Below are positions 18,685-27,942 of a stretch of DNA of 64,000 nt, in pieces. Position numbers and translations under genes: made by a program. How positions within the stretch are numbered: the stretch's first letter is position 1; every line of letters begins with the position of its first letter. The notes below the pieces were generated by a model. It made no database searches and was not told where the DNA came from. It worked only from the letters and a program-made list of their open reading frames with translations. Location of the stretch: assembly GCA_018402075.1 (NCBI GenBank), contig JAGYJP010000002.1, positions 124,001 to 188,000 of the forward strand, given 5' to 3'. The stretch is from Candidatus Nanopelagicales bacterium (GTDB taxonomy: Bacteria; Actinomycetota; Actinomycetes; S36-B12).

Positions 18685-20450
18685 TCATGGGCGCACGAAT
18701 GCATGCATTCCGTTGTCGCAGGGCGCTAATGATCCAAGTGGCGGTTATTGCAGTGGCGGCACTTGTGACTTTGACGGGTTGCTCTGGAACAACAACCTCC
18801 TTAATTGCCCAAGTACCAACTTCGGGCCCAATTGAGCAAGGCCAGTTGGTTTCAAATACATCAGCTGATCAATTTATTCGAGTCATTGCCCGACCTCCGC
18901 AAGCTGGAATGACTCCTACGGAGATTGTTCAGGGCTTTCTCGATGCCTCTGCTTCATTTGATGGCGATCACGCCGTTGCCCGTACTTATCTCACCCCGGA
19001 AGCTGCGTCGGCATGGTCACCGTCATCTGGTGTTGCCGTGTACGACGGTCTACCAACTCTCGTGGAGGCGGGCGCTGCTGTTCTCATGAGTTCGGCGTTG
19101 AATGGCCGCATTTCATCCATTGGCCGTTACACCGTGGAGTCGCCGGGAGCGGAATTGCGAACCAGTTTCTTTTTGACCCAACGTGGTGGTGAATGGCGAA
19201 TTAGTGTCCCGCCACCTGGATTACTGCTTTCATCATTTGATGTGAATCGCGCATATCGGAGTTATTCCGTTTACTTCTTCAATCCGAGTTTCGACACTCT
19301 CGTTCCTGATCCGCGCCGAATTCCAGTTATTGGTCCGGCACTGGCAACCGATTTGATTCAACGCCTTATTCAAGGCCCCAATAGTTGGTTGCAACCAGCA
19401 GTTCGTACCGGTTTTCCCGAAGGTGTGGGGTTAGCCGTCGATGCTGTGACCATTGAAAATGGTGTTGCCAGGGTGAGTCTGGCTCAATCTGTGCAACTGG
19501 CCAATGACAATGCGCGGGTTGCCATCTCTCAGCAAATTGTGTGGACCCTGCGACAACTTCCCGAAGTGCAAAGTGTTGAGATCTTGTCTGGTGGGGCTCC
19601 CTTGCTCGTGCCAGGTGCGCCAAATCCACAGCCGCGGGATATGTGGCCAGAAGTGGACCCCAGTGGGCTGCCCAGTGGGTCATTCGGTTTCGTGAGTACG
19701 ACATCGGGTGTTATCCGGTTAACATCCGATGGCAACTTTGCTGTACCTGGCGCAATAGGTAGTCAAGATTTGGAGCTCTCTCAGATTGCTGTCTCCCAGG
19801 ACAGCAGCCAACTTACGGTGCTGGACACAACTGGCACCATGTCTCAATCGCGAGTCACTGTCGGAGCGCCACTGAACCCTCGTCCAGAGGGGGATCAAGC
19901 GCGCTCTATCGCATATGACGGTGCAACCAACCTGTGGTTTGTCGATTCCATCGGCCGAATATTTTCCATGGCCAATAGTGGTGAAATATTTGCCATAGAA
20001 CTCAAAGGTCTTGGCGATGAAGATCGTGTACTGGGTGTGTTCCCTTCTCGTGATGGCACGAGAGCCATTGTGATAATTAACAATGGAGTGAGTTCTACGC
20101 TCCTTATGGTGCGAGTCACCAGGCCGTCTGCGGCTAATATCACTCGAATATCTTTGCAAGCCCCGATTCGGATCGAATCCAAACTGACCGACGTTACTGA
20201 TGTGTCATGGTCGAGTTCCAATACTGTGGCTGTGATCGGAAGCGAAAGCGCAGGAGCACTTCAAGGTTATGAAATTGATCTGAGTAGAGGCGATGTCGTT
20301 CCTCAGGGTTCCCCCGAGGATCCGGTAAATATTGCTGCGGCTCCGGGGCTGCCCACGTTGATCGCATCCGCCGACGGCAAAGTGTATGAAAATTCCACTG
20401 GCTCGTGGATCGAACGAATCACCGCCGTGGCACCTGCTTATCCTGGTTAG
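18681..20450 (+). CDS. lpqB: LpqB lipoprotein with GerMN domain
   Basis: 589-residue lipoprotein that in mycobacteria binds the extracellular part of MtrB and tunes its activity. N-terminal helix followed by the lipobox LTGC, then a GerMN-type domain (about residues 195-300, RLIQGPNSWLQPAVRTGFP), and a C-terminal beta-propeller-like region. The GTG start at 18681 overlaps the mtrB stop; in-frame ATGs at 18687 and 18702 are alternatives that still leave a full signal peptide. Completes the mtrA-mtrB-lpqB operon. Ends 5 bp from the convergent comF. Confidence 0.92.
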   Translation: MIMGARMHAFRCRRALMIQVAVIAVAALVTLTGCSGTTTSLIAQVPTSGPIEQGQLVSNTSADQFIRVIARPPQAGMTPTEIVQGFLDASASFDGDHAVARTYLTPEAASAWSPSSGVAVYDGLPTLVEAGAAVLMSSALNGRISSIGRYTVESPGAELRTSFFLTQRGGEWRISVPPPGLLLSSFDVNRAYRSYSVYFFNPSFDTLVPDPRRIPVIGPALATDLIQRLIQGPNSWLQPAVRTGFPEGVGLAVDAVTIENGVARVSLAQSVQLANDNARVAISQQIVWTLRQLPEVQSVEILSGGAPLLVPGAPNPQPRDMWPEVDPSGLPSGSFGFVSTTSGVIRLTSDGNFAVPGAIGSQDLELSQIAVSQDSSQLTVLDTTGTMSQSRVTVGAPLNPRPEGDQARSIAYDGATNLWFVDSIGRIFSMANSGEIFAIELKGLGDEDRVLGVFPSRDGTRAIVIINNGVSSTLLMVRVTRPSAANITRISLQAPIRIESKLTDVTDVSWSSSNTVAVIGSESAGALQGYEIDLSRGDVVPQGSPEDPVNIAAAPGLPTLIASADGKVYENSTGSWIERITAVAPAYPG

Positions 20451-20455
20451 TAGGT

Positions 20456-21142
20456 TCACGATCTCTTTCGGGATCCCGCGATACTTGCGCACCCGATGAC
20501 ATGCACCCCGCTGTGCAACAGGAGTTCGGTTGCTTCACGCAAGGTGGCGCCGGTTGTTGTGACATCGTCAATAACAACTACTTGGTGACCCGATAACCGA
20601 GTAGTCACAGATTCGCTCTTGAGTCGAAATGCATTTTGGGCTGCAGATTTGCGCTCAGCAATGTTTAAGGCTTTTGACCTACCTGAAGACCGATGGTCGA
20701 TCAATGCGGCTAGGGATCTGTGTCCGTATGGCACCAAGTTTTGGGCGATAAGCCCCAGTGGATCAAACCCCCGTTGTTGTAGAGATCGGACCCGGGTCGG
20801 AATGGGAATTAGGACAATATTTGATGCAGGAAATCCTGTGCTGTCGATAATCCGTCCAATTGCTCCCGAGAGCAGATATGCAAGGTATTGCGCCAATTCG
20901 GGAATCTGATTGTCTTTGTAGGTGAAAATTACGGTACTGAGAGGGGGGACATAGGGATGCGCCACCGCGAGGGGGACTCGAAGGTTTTCGGATACATCGT
21001 TAAACAGCAGATCCCTGGTGATCATGGCCTGACCGGACATGCGAACTCGACAAGGCGTGCACAGCAGGGTCGGCACTTCCTCGCAGCCAATACAGCGCCG
21101 CCCGAGGACCAGGTCGGCGATATCGCTCAGAATGTGGCGCAT
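20456..21142 (-). CDS. comF: ComF-family phosphoribosyltransferase-like protein
   Basis: 228 residues. An N-terminal cysteine site (CIGCEE, LLCTPC) like other ComFC proteins is followed by a phosphoribosyltransferase fold with the PRPP-binding VVIDDVTTTGATLREA. ComFC is needed for DNA uptake in competent bacteria; in actinobacteria the role is unproven. It is in the mycobacterial order between lpqB and secA1, but here it is inverted, and the ribosome-hibernation gene hpf that usually lies beside it is missing. Start ATG 21142, 119 bp from the secA GTG in the opposite direction. Confidence 0.87.
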   Translation of the reverse strand: MRHILSDIADLVLGRRCIGCEEVPTLLCTPCRVRMSGQAMITRDLLFNDVSENLRVPLAVAHPYVPPLSTVIFTYKDNQIPELAQYLAYLLSGAIGRIIDSTGFPASNIVLIPIPTRVRSLQQRGFDPLGLIAQNLVPYGHRSLAALIDHRSSGRSKALNIAERKSAAQNAFRLKSESVTTRLSGHQVVVIDDVTTTGATLREATELLLHSGVHVIGCASIAGSRKRS

Positions 21143-21261
21143 GACCTAGATTCCCGCAGATCTACTCAGGCGGCTACCCCCTTAGAAAGGTTGTGGACAG
21201 CCGGGCAACTACCATGGCGGCTGCTGGCTTTATCCAATCGTTATCTCTGGAAGGTCTCAAC

Positions 21262-24018
21262 GTGGGTGTTCTCGACAAAATCCTTCGTGCGGGTGAAGGA
21301 AAGACCCTTCGCAAACTTGAGGGAATTGCTCGTACGGTCAATTCAATTGAGCAAGATTTCGTTGACCTCACCGATGAAGAACTCCGGGCACTCACCGATG
21401 AATTTAAGCAGCGCTACGCAGAAGGTGAAACCCTCGATGATCTGATGCCCGAAGCCTTCGCAACCGTACGGGAAGCAGCAAAGCGCACATTGGGACAGCG
21501 CCATTATGACGTCCAGATTATGGGTGGCGCAGCCCTTCACTTGGGAAACATCGCTGAGATGCGTACAGGTGAAGGCAAGACACTTGTTTCCACACTGCCG
21601 GCGTATCTCAATGCAATTGCTGGAAAAGGTGTCCACGTGGTGACGGTCAACGACTACTTGGCCGAGCGTGACTCTGAATGGATGGGTCGAGTCCACCGCT
21701 TCCTAGGACTACAGGTGGGAACGATTCTGAACAACATGTCCCCGGCACAGCGACGCGAAGCGTATGCAGCTGACATCACCTACGGCACCAATAATGAATT
21801 TGGATTTGATTACCTGCGTGACAATATGGCATGGAGTGCGGAGGAAATGGTGCAGCGCGGCCACTATTTCGCCGTTGTCGATGAAGTTGACTCTATTCTA
21901 ATCGATGAAGCTCGGACACCATTAATTATCAGCGGCCCGGCTGATCAGGCAACTGATTGGTACGGGGAATTCGCTCGGCTTGCTCGCAAACTGAATCGCG
22001 ATGAACATTATGAAGTAGATGAAAAGAAGAAGACCGTCGGTGTTCTGGAGGCAGCAATTGATGTTGTCGAAGATGAACTGGGAATTGACAATCTTTATGA
22101 CACGGTAAATACCCCGCTCGTGGGATATCTCAACAACGCGATCCGCGCAAAAGAACTATTCAAGAAGGATCGCGATTATGTGGTCATGGAGGGCGATGTT
22201 GTCATTGTCGACGAACATACGGGTCGTATCCTTAAAGGACGTCGTTATAACGAAGGCTTGCACCAGTCAATTGAAGCCAAAGAAGGCGTGGAAATCAAGG
22301 CAGAGAATCAAACCCTGGCCACGGTAACATTGCAGAACTTCTTCCGCCTCTACGAAAAACTCGGTGGCATGACGGGTACGGCCATGACTGAAGCCGCTGA
22401 ATTCAATCAAATTTACAACCTTGGTGTTGTGCCCATTCCCACCAACCGCGACATGGTGCGCATTGATAATGCTGACTTGATCTTCCGGACACGCGAAGCC
22501 AAATATGGTGCTGTTCTGGAGGATATTGTTGAACGCCATGCAACAGGCCAGCCCATTCTGATTGGTACCACGAGTGTGGACAAGTCGGAGGAACTGTCAG
22601 CAATGCTGAAAAAGAATGGCATTCCCCACGAGGTTCTCAACGCTAAACAACATGAGCGCGAGGCGGCGATTGTGGCCATGGCAGGGCGTAAAGGTGCCGT
22701 GACGGTGGCCACCAATATGGCGGGGCGCGGAACTGACATCATGCTGGGCGGCAACTCTGAGGCCTTGGCAGCCATGGATCTTGTTCGCAAGGGGATCGAC
22801 CCTGTCGAAGACCCAGAAGCCTATGAAGCTGCGTGGAAATCTGCGATTGCCGCTGCCGAAGCTGCGGTCAAAACTGAGCATGAAGAAGTTGTGGCCCTTG
22901 GTGGCCTTTATGTTCTGAGCACCGAGCGCCATGAATCTCGACGTATTGATAACCAGTTCCGCGGTCGCTCAGGTCGTCAGGGAGATCCTGGTGAGTCCCA
23001 GTTCTACCTGTCCCTCGAAGACGATCTTATGCGACTATTCAAGTCTGACATGGTCGATGCCTTCCTACGTCGATTCAATGTGCCAGACGATGTCCCTATC
23101 GAAGCCAAAATGGTGTCCAATGCGATTCGCTCGGCACAAAGCCAAGTTGAGGCTCAGAACTTTGAGATTCGTAAAGATGTTCTCAAGTACGACGATGTTC
23201 TCAACCGCCAACGCCTAGTTATTTATGACGAAAGGCGACGAGTCCTGCAAGGTGAGGATATTGAGGCGCAAGTGCGCACATTTATCCGTGACACCGTGAG
23301 CAGTTATGTCGATGCAGTGACGGCAGAGGGCTATCCCGAGTCGTGGGATCTGGACCGAATGTGGGATGCCCTTGGACAGTTATATCCGGTAAAGATCACC
23401 CTCGATGAAATTCTTGATGAATCTGGCGGTGAACTGGGTGGTCTTAGTGCCGATCTGCTGAAAGCTGAGTTGGTCGATGATGCCGAGTTGGCATATGACC
23501 TTCGCGAGCAAGAGTTGGGTGAAGAAGTAACTCGCGAACTGGAACGTCGTGTTATTTTGTCAGTTCTTGATCGCAAGTGGCGCGAGCATCTTTATGAAAT
23601 GGATTATCTGCGTGACGGTATCGGTTTGCGAGCCATGGCGCAACGTGATCCATTGATTGAGTATCAACGCGAAGGCTATGACCTCTTCATTGCAATGATG
23701 GATTCCATCAAAGAAGAAACAGTCGGATACTTGTTCCATGTAGACGTTCAGGTCAAGCCAGAGGTCTCTGAGGAAACCGCTGAGGCGATTGAAGGTCTAA
23801 AGGATGCCACCGGGTTCCTTGCGACCCCCGAAATTTCCGCCAAGGGCCTGGCACCAGAGCGACCAGCTCATCTGGAGTATTCGGCACCCGATGAAACAGG
23901 GGACGTGGTCCACGGCGAAATGGAATCTACGGATACGGGAATCGTGGAAGTTGATCCAAACGCGTCGCGTGCCGAACGTCGTCGTGCCGAAAGAGCCAAT
24001 AGAAAATCGCGCGCTTAA
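21262..24018 (+). CDS. secA: SecA protein-translocase ATPase
   Basis: Motor that drives preproteins through SecYEG. 918 residues from GTG 21262, preceded by GGAAGG 7-8 nt upstream; the open frame reaches 21193 but the added 23 residues are not SecA-like. Walker A MRTGEGKT (Lys106), Walker [30 protein letters not shown] and [13 protein letters not shown] of the second motor lobe. The tail ends in basic [16 protein letters not shown] and lacks the C-terminal cysteine zinc site of the E. coli protein, as in actinobacterial SecA1. Convergent with the next gene, 14 bp apart. Confidence 0.97.
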   Translation: MGVLDKILRAGEGKTLRKLEGIARTVNSIEQDFVDLTDEELRALTDEFKQRYAEGETLDDLMPEAFATVREAAKRTLGQRHYDVQIMGGAALHLGNIAEMRTGEGKTLVSTLPAYLNAIAGKGVHVVTVNDYLAERDSEWMGRVHRFLGLQVGTILNNMSPAQRREAYAADITYGTNNEFGFDYLRDNMAWSAEEMVQRGHYFAVVDEVDSILIDEARTPLIISGPADQATDWYGEFARLARKLNRDEHYEVDEKKKTVGVLEAAIDVVEDELGIDNLYDTVNTPLVGYLNNAIRAKELFKKDRDYVVMEGDVVIVDEHTGRILKGRRYNEGLHQSIEAKEGVEIKAENQTLATVTLQNFFRLYEKLGGMTGTAMTEAAEFNQIYNLGVVPIPTNRDMVRIDNADLIFRTREAKYGAVLEDIVERHATGQPILIGTTSVDKSEELSAMLKKNGIPHEVLNAKQHEREAAIVAMAGRKGAVTVATNMAGRGTDIMLGGNSEALAAMDLVRKGIDPVEDPEAYEAAWKSAIAAAEAAVKTEHEEVVALGGLYVLSTERHESRRIDNQFRGRSGRQGDPGESQFYLSLEDDLMRLFKSDMVDAFLRRFNVPDDVPIEAKMVSNAIRSAQSQVEAQNFEIRKDVLKYDDVLNRQRLVIYDERRRVLQGEDIEAQVRTFIRDTVSSYVDAVTAEGYPESWDLDRMWDALGQLYPVKITLDEILDESGGELGGLSADLLKAELVDDAELAYDLREQELGEEVTRELERRVILSVLDRKWREHLYEMDYLRDGIGLRAMAQRDPLIEYQREGYDLFIAMMDSIKEETVGYLFHVDVQVKPEVSEETAEAIEGLKDATGFLATPEISAKGLAPERPAHLEYSAPDETGDVVHGEMESTDTGIVEVDPNASRAERRRAERANRKSRA

Positions 24019-24032
24019 GTCGCGTTATCCAT

Positions 24033-24605
24033 TTAGCGCATTTCAACAGCGGTGAGTACCCACTGGGTGCCTTTAGCTTCCATGCGCATTGCCACGGCAT
24101 GTGATCGGGCTGTGCCAACAAGTACGGCACTTGCCTCGATGATTCCGGGAGCAACTTGCATAGCGCGCACGCCACTTACTTTCCGCAGCCGAGAGAGACC
24201 TTTTTGCGCTCTGGTTGCGGGGTGGCGGGCGTAACTTTGTCCCCTCAACGCGAGAAGAGTCAGGGTCTCACGGCTCACCCATTTGTTCAGTTGGGCGGCA
24301 GGGCGTTCCCCACACCCGACCTCAAAAACCATGCGAGCCATGTGACTGGCCCAACTCACAGGATGGGGAACCGTGGTAGGGAACCCTTCGTCATTGATGA
24401 CTTCAATATGTGAAGGTAATCCATGAGTCTTGGTAGAGGGGACAGGTCGAACTGCGGGTAAGCCTGGGGCAATGTCCCATTTCAGGGCAAGGGGTAATTG
24501 ATCGTTGGGTTGACCACCCTGAATGAGCGTCAAGGTAGGGGTGGTTGTGTCGCCATTATCCAGTGTTTTCGCGGTATCCCATTCAGGGATTAATGGATCG
24601 GTCAT
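24033..24605 (-). CDS. Rv3235/DUF6459 family protein
   Basis: 190-residue cytoplasmic protein. The C-terminal two thirds (MARMVFEVGCGERPAAQL, WVSRETLTLLALRGQSYAR, ARSHAVAMRMEAKGTQWVLTAVE) match the actinobacterial family found beside secA (Rv3235 type). The end forms a short antiparallel-beta pattern also seen in small Rv3235 proteins. Function unknown. Divergent from the hypothetical gene at 24840 across a 234-bp gap. Confidence 0.78.
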   Translation of the reverse strand: MTDPLIPEWDTAKTLDNGDTTTPTLTLIQGGQPNDQLPLALKWDIAPGLPAVRPVPSTKTHGLPSHIEVINDEGFPTTVPHPVSWASHMARMVFEVGCGERPAAQLNKWVSRETLTLLALRGQSYARHPATRAQKGLSRLRKVSGVRAMQVAPGIIEASAVLVGTARSHAVAMRMEAKGTQWVLTAVEMR

Positions 24606-24711
24606 GACTCTTCCTGTCTCGTTTTAGCCTTAATTTGTCAATGTTTGCTTGTGTTTGCGTGCATTAGCATTATCTGTCCATGTTCATGCTCGCTGTCAAG
24701 GCTGGAAAGCA

Positions 24712-24834
24712 ACCTGTGGATTACTCGCCGAGGAAGAGCCCATTTAGTTATCTAATTGAGTTATGCCCAGAAGTTGGCGTTTTAATCACATGTATTGAGA
24801 ACCTGTGTTTATGCACAGGTCCTTATCCACAGGT
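24712..24834. promoter_or_regulatory. gap with DnaA-box-like and ACCTGTG/CACAGGT motifs
   Basis: The divergent gap 24606-24839 holds a perfect consensus DnaA box TTATCCACA (24823-24831) and a one-mismatch copy on the other strand (TGTGGATTA, 24715-24723). ACCTGTG/CACAGGT occurs four times: 24712-24718, an inverted pair at 24801-24807 and 24814-24820 with a 6-nt loop, and 24828-24834 overlapping the DnaA box and ending 5 nt before the ATG at 24840. The hairpin-plus-box arrangement looks like an operator. Confidence 0.45.
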
Positions 24835-24839
24835 CACTT

Positions 24840-25430
24840 ATGGGTCTGGATTGCCTGGCGGTGTGGGCGGACAATCATGAGGTGTCGGACAGGGCAGCGG
24901 TTCAGGTACATCCACACTGGGTGCAGGCTGAGGCCGCGGTGCAAGCTGAAATTGATCGAGATGTACTGGATGAAGCTGCTGGTTTAGCCGAGGCTGAGTT
25001 ATCGCAAGTTGCCCTATTAGATCTGATCTATGACTCTGTAGGCGCCTTCATCCACATTCACATGGTTGCGGGTAAATCACATGGAATCGCTGCTGGCATT
25101 CTGTGTGGCGCGCTCAGGGGTAATTTGGAGGGAGCCACGCTTCACTGGCTGGTTCTGGATGAATGCCACGCAATAAGTAGCGATTCGCTCATTGCAGTGC
25201 GAGGGCTAAAAAGATTCGCAACTCCACTGACCGTATCGCAAGTCTCACGTGATTCGGGTTTGCATGCTTGGTTACGGAATCGAATTGGCCTCCGAGTTAC
25301 CGTGCACATTGGATCGTATGTCTCCGTCGGCATCCTGAGTGAAGTGGGGGCAGACTTTCTCAGCGTCTACCGGGAGTGTGCCGCGGAATTAATTCCGCTG
25401 TCCGCGATTGATTCATTAGAGATCTCCTAA
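24840..25430 (+). CDS. hypothetical beta-rich protein, secA-neighbourhood type
   Basis: 196 residues from ATG 24840 (weak AGGT site 5 nt upstream; the frame opens at TTG 24795). I cannot name a family with certainty. Two similar beta-strand modules can be seen: VGAFIHIHMVAGKSHGIAAGIL with a later SSDSLIAVRGL, and IGLRVTVHIGSYVSVGILSEVG with LIPLSAIDSLE. This pattern (barrel strands closing on LIPLSAI) resembles Sm-like or small barrel folds, which is inference. No signal peptide. It meets the convergent HTH gene with a 4-nt stop-stop overlap. Confidence 0.6.
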   Translation: MGLDCLAVWADNHEVSDRAAVQVHPHWVQAEAAVQAEIDRDVLDEAAGLAEAELSQVALLDLIYDSVGAFIHIHMVAGKSHGIAAGILCGALRGNLEGATLHWLVLDECHAISSDSLIAVRGLKRFATPLTVSQVSRDSGLHAWLRNRIGLRVTVHIGSYVSVGILSEVGADFLSVYRECAAELIPLSAIDSLEIS

Positions 25431-25711
25431 TGAAGGGATTCATCCTTGCTGAATGGATGTGAATCGACAAACTTTTTCGTTTGCGCGTACATGTCGGCAA
25501 TGTACTTTTCCAGTACGTTTCTTTCGACTCGCCACTGGCCGCGTCCACCAACCTTGATGGCGGGTAACTCGCCATTGCGCACCAGGGCATAAGCCTGAGC
25601 AGCCGAAATATTTAGGGTGTCAGCTACGTCGGTCAAAGTGAGAAAGCGGGGGGGTTGGTCTGGCATGGGTTGGTCTGGCATGGGTTGGTCTGGCATGGGT
25701 TGGTCTGGCAT
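25427..25711 (-). CDS. excisionase-type helix-turn-helix DNA-binding protein
   Basis: 94 residues or fewer. LTLTDVADTLNISAAQAYALVRNGELPAIKVGGRGQWR-like core (shown in parts: FLTLTDVADTLNIS, RNGELPAIKVGG) is the winged HTH of the excisionase/BldC superfamily, followed by a helix (NVLEKYIADMY). The N-terminus is four copies of MPDQP from a 15-bp repeat; each copy brings its own ATG, so the true start is one of 25711, 25696, 25681 or 25666, and no good ribosome-binding site picks between them. It is divergent from the SAF/CpaE-like pair and could regulate it. Confidence 0.75.
   Translation of the reverse strand: MPDQPMPDQPMPDQPMPDQPPRFLTLTDVADTLNISAAQAYALVRNGELPAIKVGGRGQWRVERNVLEKYIADMYAQTKKFVDSHPFSKDESLH
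25652..25711. repeat. 15-bp x4 tandem array over the HTH gene start
   Basis: Four perfect copies of GGGTTGGTCTGGCAT, with a degenerate fifth beginning at 25712. On the minus strand each copy encodes MPDQP, so copy number changes the number of start codons and the N-terminal length. Confidence 0.97.
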
Positions 25712-25761
25712 GGGTTGATCGTGCCAAATAAATGTGTGTCCGGCAGCAGTGCCTCGCCGGT

Positions 25762-25770
25762 TGTGGATAA
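25762..25770 (-). promoter_or_regulatory. perfect DnaA-box consensus in a divergent gap
   Basis: TTATCCACA read on the minus strand, in the 147-bp gap between the HTH gene and the SAF gene. A functional role is inference; a single 9-mer can occur by chance. Confidence 0.35.
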
Positions 25771-25858
25771 CCGTTTTTCTTTTTGGGTCCGGTGCCGCAT
25801 AGTCAGTTCATCGGATTTCTTGATGGTGAACAAATCGAATGCGGGCAAAGGAGTGGCA

Positions 25859-26527
25859 ATGCAGTGGGGCAAGCCAAGTAAAGTGAAGAGATCCCGAGTT
25901 TCACGGTGGGGTGATGTTCGACTCTGGGTGGGCGTCAGTGTGTTAATTGGCTCGATGTTCATTGGCGCCCGCGTTATGGCGTCGGCGGAGGAAACCGTGA
26001 CCCTGTGGCGGGCGACTTCGGACCTAGCGGCGGGAAGTAATCCTTTAGCCGTGGAACCGGTTGTGGTTGCTCTGGCAGGATCTGATGGGGCTTATTTCCG
26101 TGGCCTGATCCCGCCAACAGATGTTGTGATTCGTCCGGTGGGAGCGGGGGAGTTTATTCCTATCGGCGCTCTGGGTACTGCAGATCTGACTCCGGTGCGG
26201 GTAGTGACGGTGCCTGTGAATCCTTTACATGTAGCCGTAGGAGTGAATCCTGGTGATCAAGTGGATGTCTGGGCGACCATTGATTCCACAACCGTATCTG
26301 CCGTATCCCAGACTTCAATGGTGCCCACTAAAGTCCTCGCGAAAATCACGGTAATAGAGATCGCTCGGGATGTTGTTGGCACGGGAGGTGACATTGGGGT
26401 TGTGTTGTCGGTGCCCGAATCAGATGTTCCCAGTCTGGTGCTGGCCATGCGCATGGGAGATATTGATTTGGTCAAGGTGCCCCTGTCAGATACCGTCGAT
26501 AACACGGGTGTCGGGAGTGTTCCGTGA
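25859..26527 (+). CDS. SAF-domain (CpaB/RcpC-like) membrane-anchored protein
   Basis: 222 residues. A basic N-terminus, one membrane helix (about 19-38), then an exported region with the SAF/beta-clip pattern of CpaB-type proteins (ATSDLAAGSNPLAVEPVVV, VVTVPVNPLHVAVGVNPGDQVDVWAT, KVLAKITVIEI). CpaB proteins are periplasmic parts of Flp-pilus systems, but no other pilus gene lies here. Start ATG 25859 is supported by AAAGGAG (25847-25853) 5 nt upstream; the frame is open to 25655 through the repeat array but that part is not protein-like. Its stop overlaps the CpaE-like gene's start. Confidence 0.8.
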   Translation: MQWGKPSKVKRSRVSRWGDVRLWVGVSVLIGSMFIGARVMASAEETVTLWRATSDLAAGSNPLAVEPVVVALAGSDGAYFRGLIPPTDVVIRPVGAGEFIPIGALGTADLTPVRVVTVPVNPLHVAVGVNPGDQVDVWATIDSTTVSAVSQTSMVPTKVLAKITVIEIARDVVGTGGDIGVVLSVPESDVPSLVLAMRMGDIDLVKVPLSDTVDNTGVGSVP

Positions 26528-27942
26528 TGGGTGCAGGTCAGCAAAGGCAGTCGGGTGCCCGGCCAATGCTGTGGGCCATCGGTGATCCAGCTTTGGAAAG
26601 CGCCCTCCTCACACAAGCGCATAATGCAGGAATTGATGTGCGACGTCGGTGCGTTGATGCAGTCGAGTTGGTTGCGGCCTGCTCGGTGTCCCCAGGTGCG
26701 CCGGTGCTTGTGCACATGGATTTGCCGCGACTTAGTCGTGAAGTCCTGGGAGCGATCATGGATCACACGCGGGAACTCACGATCATCACCAGCACCGACC
26801 ATCAACATTCATTGGCCACATCCTGGGGGCTTGGGCGAGTCATTCGTGTTAATGATTCGCCCTCGATGAGCGCAGTAGATAAGAATCTGTTCGACAACGT
26901 ATTACCCGCATTGCGAGGGGAATCAATTTCCTGGCCCAATGATGAGTGTGACAATAAGGCCACGGGAGCGCATATTGTGTGCACGTGGAGTGCCCATGGT
27001 TCCACCGGCAAGTCCACGTTGGCTTTGGGCCTATCTGAAGCATGGGCTCGCAATGGTGAGCGAGTGCTGCTCATTGATGCCGATACCCGCGCGCCTTCGT
27101 TGGCCACATCGTTGGGTATCACCGATGACGTGAGTGGACTTGTTGTTGCTTGTCGTTATGCCGATCAAAATTCCTTGGATCAACGTAGTCTCACCAGCGC
27201 TTGTCGAGAACTCAAAGAGAATCTATGGATTCTCACCGGACTGAGCGATCCACAGAGGTGGCCTGAAGTTGGTGCGGCCTCACTCGGTTCTGTTATTGGG
27301 CGAGCACGTGAGTTCTTCGATCGAGTTGTGATTGATATTGCCCCTGCGGTTTTTGATGCAGCGGATTTACCAGATGGCCATATGGCTGACCCACTCGCTC
27401 GACTGCGACCGGCAAGAAATGCAGCAAGTCTGGCCGCGCTGCGCTCTGCGGACACTGTTCTCGTTGTTATCCGGCCTGATGCGGTGGGTGCTTTGCGATT
27501 AGTTCACGATTTTGATGCTGGTCGCAAGCACTTCGCACAGGCTGAACCGGTTTTTGTTGTGAATCGAGTACAACCGAAGTATCACGCCTCTTTGCAGCGG
27601 GAATTCAGCGGAATCTGTGCGGGGCTCATGGCCAGTAGTGACCGCAAAAGTTCCTCGTCGCAAAATGATGTGCCCATGCTTGTCATGATCCCAGAGGATC
27701 GGGTAGCACCTGCCATGGTCAGGGAGAGTGCCACCATGGCGGAGGTGAAATCCACGTCCAAGATATTTCAATCCATGCGAAAGATGGCCGGCGAACTGAC
27801 CGTGGTTTTACCGATTGAGCAGGCTCCTCAACGACTACGGAGAAGGAAGAACCACCACAAGATCGCCGATTTTGGACCACTCATAAAGCTTCTCAGCATC
27901 TTCAGCCGCCATCCGAATGCAACCGCCAGTGGCAATAGGTAG
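26524..27942 (+). CDS. CpaE/MinD-like P-loop ATPase
   Basis: 472 residues. The N-terminal 140 resemble a degenerate receiver-like domain, then a SIMIBI ATPase: P-loop GSTGKST (159-165), VLLIDADTRAPSLA, FDRVVIDIAPAVF and NRVQPKY. Such ATPases position polar machinery (CpaE, MinD, or the septum-site-like Ssd of actinobacteria). It overlaps the SAF gene by 4 nt (GTGA, GTG 26524; ATG 26527 also possible), so SAF and ATPase are coupled. The last 108 bp overlap the convergent L,D-transpeptidase gene. No CpaF or TadBC genes nearby, so a pilus role is not supported by this window. Confidence 0.83.
   Translation: MMGAGQQRQSGARPMLWAIGDPALESALLTQAHNAGIDVRRRCVDAVELVAACSVSPGAPVLVHMDLPRLSREVLGAIMDHTRELTIITSTDHQHSLATSWGLGRVIRVNDSPSMSAVDKNLFDNVLPALRGESISWPNDECDNKATGAHIVCTWSAHGSTGKSTLALGLSEAWARNGERVLLIDADTRAPSLATSLGITDDVSGLVVACRYADQNSLDQRSLTSACRELKENLWILTGLSDPQRWPEVGAASLGSVIGRAREFFDRVVIDIAPAVFDAADLPDGHMADPLARLRPARNAASLAALRSADTVLVVIRPDAVGALRLVHDFDAGRKHFAQAEPVFVVNRVQPKYHASLQREFSGICAGLMASSDRKSSSSQNDVPMLVMIPEDRVAPAMVRESATMAEVKSTSKIFQSMRKMAGELTVVLPIEQAPQRLRRRKNHHKIADFGPLIKLLSIFSRHPNATASGNR

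Noticed and set aside
25655..25858. Long upstream extension of the SAF gene with VWHGL repeats
   Set aside because: It is the antisense reading of the HTH gene's 15-bp array; a good ribosome-binding site fixes the start at 25859.
25859..27942. Flp/Tad pilus locus
   Set aside because: Only SAF (CpaB-like) and CpaE-like genes present; no CpaF, TadB/C, pilin or peptidase.
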